Source: Dehalococcoidia bacterium (lineage in GTDB: Bacteria; Chloroflexota; Dehalococcoidia; Lucifugimonadales; Lucifugimonadaceae). From it: 9,896 nucleotides of DNA. Shown one piece after another: positions 6,403-9,896 of the stretch (its first letter is position 1; each line of letters opens with the position of its first letter). Below the pieces are notes generated by a model. That model did no database searches, was not told where the DNA came from, and saw only the letters and a list, made by a program, of their open reading frames with translations. The stretch is from NCBI GenBank assembly GCA_002700125.1, contig PACM01000010.1, positions 11,896-21,791 on the forward strand, in the 5' to 3' direction. The translations under genes were made by a program, and so were the position numbers.

Positions 6403-8295
6403 CTATACTTCTTTATAATCACCTTCGATTGTATCAGAATCATTGTCATTATCTGTACCGTCATCAGTTGGACTTTCAGATTGTGCTTGAGAATAAATAT
6501 TCTGACCCAAGCTCTGCATGCTCGCTTGTAAAGTATTTGTTGCCTCTGTTAAAGCTTCAGCAGTAGATCCTTCATTTTGAACTAGAGATTTCAAATTCTC
6601 TAATTTTTCTTTGATATCAGATGTCTGTTCTTCAGTCGCTTTGTCACCGTGTTCATCAAGCATTTTTTCAGCAGCGTATACTGTACTTTCAGCACTATTC
6701 TTGGCTTCTATAAGCTCTTTCTTTGCTTTATCTTCTTCAGCAAATTCTGAAGCCTCATCAACTAGCCTTTCAATCTCTTTCTCATCCAATCCAGATCTTC
6801 CCGTTATGGTTATATGTTGCTCCTTCCCTGTACCTTTATCTTTAGCAGATACTTTTAAAATTCCATCAGCATCAATATCAAAAGTAACTTCTACTTGCGG
6901 AATTCCACGTTGAGCAGAAGCTATTCCATCAAGGTTAAATCTACCGATGGAGACATTGTCAGACGCCATGTCCCTCTCACCTTGGAGCACATGAATTTCA
7001 ACGCTAGTTTGGTTATCAGCAGCAGTCGTAAAAGTCTCACTTTTTGAAGTAGGAATTGTTGTATTTCTTTCAATCAAAGTTGTTCGAACGCCACCAAGAG
7101 TTTCAATTCCAACAGATAAAGGAGTTACGTCAAGAAGTAGTACATCTTTTACATCACCTTCTAAAACACCAGCCTGTATTGCAGCTCCCAATGCTACAAC
7201 TTCGTCAGGATTAATTCCGGCAGATGGATCTTTTCCAAAAATTTCTTTAACTTTTTCTATTACTACTGGCATTCTTGTCATACCTCCAACAAGGACGATA
7301 TCAGAAATAGATTTTTTAGGAACCTCAGAATCTTTCAAGGCCTGCAAGCAAGGTTTAACTGTTCTTTCTACTAAACTTTTAGTAATTTCTTCTAACTTTG
7401 CTCTAGTTATATTTGAAACTAAATGCTTAGGACCATTTGCATCAGCCGTTATAAAAGGGAGATTAATCTCCGTTTGAGTAACTGTAGATAATTCAATTTT
7501 TGCTCTTTCTACTTCAACTCTTAATCTTTGTAAGGCAGCAGGATCTTTAGTCAAATCTATTCCTTCCGAATTTTTAAATTCTTCAGCGACAAAATCTAAA
7601 AGTATATTATCAAAATCGTCTCCACCTAAATGAGTATCACCGTTTGTCGACTTAACTTCGAAAACTCCATCTCCTAATTGTAAAATGGTGATGTCAAATG
7701 TTCCACCTCCTAAGTCATAAACAGCGATTGTTTTATCTCCTTTAGATTCTAGTCCGTATGCTAAAGAAGCGGCTGTTGGTTCATTGATTATCCTCATAAC
7801 TTCAAGGCCTGCAATCTTACCAGCTACCTTTGTAGCTTCTCTCTGACTATCACTGAAATATGCCGGTACAGTAATAACAGCTTGAGTAACTTTTTCACCT
7901 AGTTTATGTTCTGCATCTTCTTTTAATTTTTGCAAAACCATCGCAGATATTTCTGGAGTAGAATGTTTTTTTCCATTTAAGAAAACTTCTACATCTCCAT
8001 TTTTGGCTTTTGCTAACTTATATGAAACTCTACTTTCATCTTCTGTAACTGACTTATCCTCAAAACGCCTCCCTATAAATCTCTTGGTAGAATAAACGGT
8101 ATTTTCTGCATTGGTTACTGCCTGTCTTCTAGCTAATTCTCCCACAAATCTCTCTTCACTTTTTGCATTGACTGCTACGACTGAAGGAGTAGTCCTTTTT
8201 CCTTCTTTATTCTCCAAGATTGTAGGTTCTCCAGCTTCCATAACAGCTACGGCTGAATTCGTCGTTCCTAAGTCTATTCCAATAATTTTTGCCAT
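6403..8295 (-). CDS. dnaK: Chaperone DnaK (Hsp70)
   Basis: This ATP-dependent cytoplasmic chaperone has 630 residues, the usual length. The N-terminal ATPase domain starts [18 protein letters not shown] and contains [12 protein letters not shown], the phosphate-binding [12 protein letters not shown] and [10 protein letters not shown]. The interdomain linker and start of the substrate-binding domain read [19 protein letters not shown]. The helical lid follows, and the tail is acidic (about the last 20 residues, ending GDYKEV). The reading frame is open 28 codons further upstream (to 8379), but the true start is the ATG at 8295: homologues begin there, AAGGAG stands 4 nt before it, and the extension lies within grpE. 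It works with GrpE (next upstream) and with a DnaJ that is not in this window. Confidence 0.98.
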   Translation of the reverse strand: MAKIIGIDLGTTNSAVAVMEAGEPTILENKEGKRTTPSVVAVNAKSEERFVGELARRQAVTNAENTVYSTKRFIGRRFEDKSVTEDESRVSYKLAKAKNGDVEVFLNGKKHSTPEISAMVLQKLKEDAEHKLGEKVTQAVITVPAYFSDSQREATKVAGKIAGLEVMRIINEPTAASLAYGLESKGDKTIAVYDLGGGTFDITILQLGDGVFEVKSTNGDTHLGGDDFDNILLDFVAEEFKNSEGIDLTKDPAALQRLRVEVERAKIELSTVTQTEINLPFITADANGPKHLVSNITRAKLEEITKSLVERTVKPCLQALKDSEVPKKSISDIVLVGGMTRMPVVIEKVKEIFGKDPSAGINPDEVVALGAAIQAGVLEGDVKDVLLLDVTPLSVGIETLGGVRTTLIERNTTIPTSKSETFTTAADNQTSVEIHVLQGERDMASDNVSIGRFNLDGIASAQRGIPQVEVTFDIDADGILKVSAKDKGTGKEQHITITGRSGLDEKEIERLVDEASEFAEEDKAKKELIEAKNSAESTVYAAEKMLDEHGDKATEEQTSDIKEKLENLKSLVQNEGSTAEALTEATNTLQASMQSLGQNIYSQAQSESPTDDGTDNDNDSDTIEGDYKEV

Positions 8296-8305
8296 GTTGC
8301 TCCTT
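8296..8305 (-). promoter_or_regulatory. dnaK ribosome binding site
   Basis: AAGGAG (8305-8300, minus strand) lies 4 nt from the ATG at 8295 and directly after the grpE TAA stop. It is the strongest Shine-Dalgarno sequence I saw in the window and fixes the dnaK start against the longer in-frame ORF. Confidence 0.85.
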
Positions 8306-8818
8306 TTATTTTTCTTTTTGACTTGGTTCTTTAGCAATTTCGACTTGGGCAGGTCTAATGACTTTGTCGCCCATAACATAACCTTTTCGAATTACCTTAA
8401 TTATTGTGTCTGATTCGAACTTATCTGTTTCAGTTGTGATTACAGCTTCATGAAAATTTGGATCAAAAACTTTTACTTGCACAATCTCTTGAATATCTTC
8501 AGATTCAAATGCATTAGAAAATTTGGATCTGATACTTTCTAATCCCTCTTTCATTGCTCCAACTGGAGAATCTGCCTCCAAAGATTGCAAAGCTAAATCA
8601 AATTCATCTATTAAAGAAAGAATCTTTAGTGCGATCTTTCTTTTGCCCCTAGATTCTTTTTCATCCAGCTCAATTTTCATTCTATTCCTATAGTTAACCA
8701 AATCAGCCTGTGCTCGTGCAGCAATATTTTTAAATTCATCCTTCTGCTTCTCGAGTTCAGTGATATCTCCTTCTTTTTTACCTTTCTTCTGACTCTTACG
8801 CTTCTTATTTTCTGCCAT
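8306..8818 (-). CDS. grpE: GrpE, nucleotide exchange factor of DnaK
   Basis: GrpE releases ADP from DnaK and so drives substrate release. The 170-residue protein has a Lys-rich N-terminus, a long coiled-coil helix (about residues 18-60, with [17 protein letters not shown]), the four-helix dimer region around [12 protein letters not shown] (about 68-79), and the C-terminal beta domain ([10 protein letters not shown]...[21 protein letters not shown]), which carries the family signature. The length is within the usual range. The ATG at 8818 follows the hspR stop in TAAAATG with a single base between, which implies translational coupling. Confidence 0.96.
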   Translation of the reverse strand: MAENKKRKSQKKGKKEGDITELEKQKDEFKNIAARAQADLVNYRNRMKIELDEKESRGKRKIALKILSLIDEFDLALQSLEADSPVGAMKEGLESIRSKFSNAFESEDIQEIVQVKVFDPNFHEAVITTETDKFESDTIIKVIRKGYVMGDKVIRPAQVEIAKEPSQKEK

Positions 8819-8819
8819 T

Positions 8820-9161
8820 TTAGTTAATCACTTGGCTAATTAAAGATTTCAACTTTTTATTAATCTCATATCTATTGCTTTCGTAATTATGTTCATTTAT
8901 ATGATTCACAATAATAGAAATTTCATCGAGGCCTTGGATTAAATCCATAATGATTGATATACCAGATAAATTGACTCCAAAGTCATCAACTAGTGTTTTG
9001 ATAATTTTTAGTTGTACTAAATCTTCTTCGGAATATAGGCGCAGCATGCCGACAGATCTAGAAGGACGAACAAGTCCAAACCTCTCATATTTTCTCAATG
9101 TCTGGGGATGCACCTCAAGTAGTCGAGCTGCGACACTAATTATATAAACTCCTGTTTCCAT
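8820..9161 (-). CDS. hspR: HspR, MerR-family heat-shock repressor
   Basis: The 113-residue protein begins GVYIISVAARLLEVHPQTLRKYERFGLVRPSR, the winged-helix DNA-binding segment of HspR (residues about 4-35), followed by MLRLYSEEDLVQLKIIKTLVDDFGVNLSGI, where GVNLSGI is characteristic of HspR compared with other MerR proteins. The C-terminal third is helical and poorly conserved. In characterised bacteria HspR binds HAIR operators, with DnaK as co-repressor, and is released on heat shock. Here it is the first gene of the dnaK operon, whereas actinobacterial operons have it last (dnaK-grpE-dnaJ-hspR). The start at 9161 fits the family N-terminus, although no good Shine-Dalgarno precedes it. Confidence 0.93.
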   Translation of the reverse strand: METGVYIISVAARLLEVHPQTLRKYERFGLVRPSRSVGMLRLYSEEDLVQLKIIKTLVDDFGVNLSGISIIMDLIQGLDEISIIVNHINEHNYESNRYEINKKLKSLISQVIN

Positions 9162-9199
9162 ATCATATAAATCATATTGTATTTCTTATATCATTCAGC

Positions 9200-9229
9200 A
9201 TATTATAACTTGATACAGTTCGTGTCAAC
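9200..9229 (-). promoter_or_regulatory. Heat-shock operon promoter overlapped by a HAIR-like operator
   Basis: On the minus strand a perfect TTGACA (9228-9223) is followed 17 bp later by TAATAT (9205-9200); a perfect TATAAT two bases closer (9207-9202) is the alternative. The inverted repeat CTTGA-N11-TCAAC (9209-9229) covers the -35 box and most of the spacer. Its 11-bp spacing is exactly that of the HspR operator CTTGAGT-N7-ACTCAAG, although the inner dinucleotides differ and the last base is C. The leader to hspR would be about 30 nt. Confidence 0.7.
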
Positions 9230-9258
9230 ATTAATTTTTAATTTATTATTCAATCAAT

Positions 9259-9264
9259 TAGAAT
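9259..9264 (+). promoter_or_regulatory. Possible -10 box of rex
   Basis: TAGAAT lies 9 bp before the rex ATG, so initiation from it would give an almost leaderless mRNA. No convincing -35 exists at the right distance (only TTTTAA), and no Shine-Dalgarno is seen before the ATG. This is a weak call. Confidence 0.3.
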
Positions 9265-9273
9265 ATATTTACG

Positions 9274-9896
9274 ATGCCAAAAGGATTTCCCAAGACAAAT
9301 TTTCTCAATTCTGATGTTCCTGAAGTTGTGCTAAACAGGTTACCCATTTACTTGAGAATTCTCAATCAACTACAGCAACAGCAAGTCAAAGTGACCAATT
9401 CTAAAGAATTAGCTACTTATATGACAGTTGAGCCTTCTCAAATAAGAAAAGATTTGACATATATAGGTCGTTTTGGATTGAACGGAAAAGGTTATAGCGT
9501 AAAAACTTTAAAAAACAACCTACAAAAATTTTTGGGTTTAGACGCAAGTTGGAATACAGTTCTTATAGGGGGTGGAAGGTTGGGTAAATCTGCTGTAGAT
9601 CTGATAAATCAGCAAAAAAATAAAACATTTCGTATTGCCGCAGCTTTTGATCCTAGCCCTAACATGGTAGGAAAAAGAATAATGAGAATGAGAATCCAAA
9701 ACTTGAAAGATCTAGAAAGAACTTTAAAAACAAGAAATATAAAAATTGGAATAATTGCAACATCGAATAATAGCACTCAAGTAGTAGCAAATATCCTAGT
9801 AAATAATAGAATAAATTATATAATTAATTTTTCAGGCTTTTCTCCTAAGCTACCGGAATATGTGCTGCTAAAAAACTTAGACCCTGGCCTTCAAGT
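9274..9896 (+). CDS. rex: Redox-sensing transcriptional repressor Rex, 3' end cut off
   Basis: 207 codons are present, nearly the full length of the family (about 210 residues), and the frame is still open at the window edge. The N-terminal winged helix contains VPEVVLNRLPIYLRIL (15-30), KELATYM and the recognition segment EPSQIRKDLTYIGRFG (53-68). The Rossmann domain has the NADH-binding GGGRLG (99-104) and an Asp after strand 2 (AAFDPSP, Asp126), plus NFSGF near the end. Rex senses the NADH/NAD+ ratio and represses fermentative and respiratory genes. It is divergent from hspR and shares a 112-bp gap with it. The ATG at 9274 gives the family N-terminus. Confidence 0.95.
   Translation, partial: MPKGFPKTNFLNSDVPEVVLNRLPIYLRILNQLQQQQVKVTNSKELATYMTVEPSQIRKDLTYIGRFGLNGKGYSVKTLKNNLQKFLGLDASWNTVLIGGGRLGKSAVDLINQQKNKTFRIAAAFDPSPNMVGKRIMRMRIQNLKDLERTLKTRNIKIGIIATSNNSTQVVANILVNNRINYIINFSGFSPKLPEYVLLKNLDPGLQ

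Noticed and set aside
6611..6913. Ser-rich plus-strand ORF opposite dnaK
   Set aside because: Shadow of the acidic, Glu-rich DnaK lid; no ribosome binding site or family resemblance.
8296..8379. 28-codon N-terminal extension of dnaK, overlapping the end of grpE
   Set aside because: DnaK homologues begin at [18 protein letters not shown] directly precedes the ATG at 8295 and the extension is the out-of-frame reading of grpE.
9676..9695. Short GAGAAT tandem repeat in rex
   Set aside because: Only two to three copies, inside a conserved coding region; it encodes ordinary residues (RIMRMRI).

Overview
The window is AT-rich and tightly packed bacterial DNA. It carries parts or all of nine protein genes plus one RNA gene, with almost no free intergenic space and frequent TTG starts. 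An HspR-type repressor at the head of a grpE-dnaK operon, a Rex redox repressor, and sugar-acid enzymes of the enolase and fumarylacetoacetate hydrolase (FAH) superfamilies together suggest an AT-rich free-living bacterium. My best guess is a Chloroflexota (SAR202-like) lineage, with an actinobacterial lineage as the alternative. This is inference from gene content and family resemblance, not a taxonomic assignment.

Layout. Positions 2-472 (+) hold the 3' part of a mandelate racemase/muconate lactonizing family sugar-acid dehydratase. Its stop codon touches the 3' end of the RNase P RNA gene rnpB (471-808, -). The near-consensus rnpB promoter lies inside the last codons of a gene for a large serine-recombinase-like protein (830-2080, -). 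That protein keeps the DNA-binding and zinc-ribbon parts but appears to have lost every catalytic residue I can place. A short divergent intergenic region (2081-2221) leads into a three-gene plus-strand operon: pyruvate kinase (2222-3691), an alpha/beta hydrolase (3688-4515), and a peptidase S51-like protein with a tail resembling the C-terminus of cysteinyl-tRNA synthetase (4502-5518). These genes overlap each other, and all three seem to start with TTG.

The plus operon meets a minus-strand heat-shock operon head to tail-end at 5515-5518, where the two stop codons overlap. In transcription order the heat-shock operon is hspR (9161-8820), grpE (8818-8306), dnaK (8295-6403) and an FAH-family sugar-acid enzyme (6399-5515). 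The gaps between the genes are 1 to 10 nt. Its promoter (TTGACA at 9228-9223) is overlapped by a HAIR-like inverted repeat, the type of operator used by HspR, which suggests autoregulation. A divergent rex gene starts at 9274 and runs off the window.

How it fits together. The sugar-acid enzymes at 2-472 and 5515-6399, plus pyruvate kinase, point to catabolism of sugar acids through 2-keto-3-deoxy intermediates towards central carbon metabolism. The FAH gene appears to be co-transcribed with the chaperones and may therefore be heat-inducible. The most unusual locus is the catalytically dead recombinase joined to the rnpB promoter. Second is the RNase P RNA itself, which seems to lack the GGU motif in L15 and has a minimal P3.
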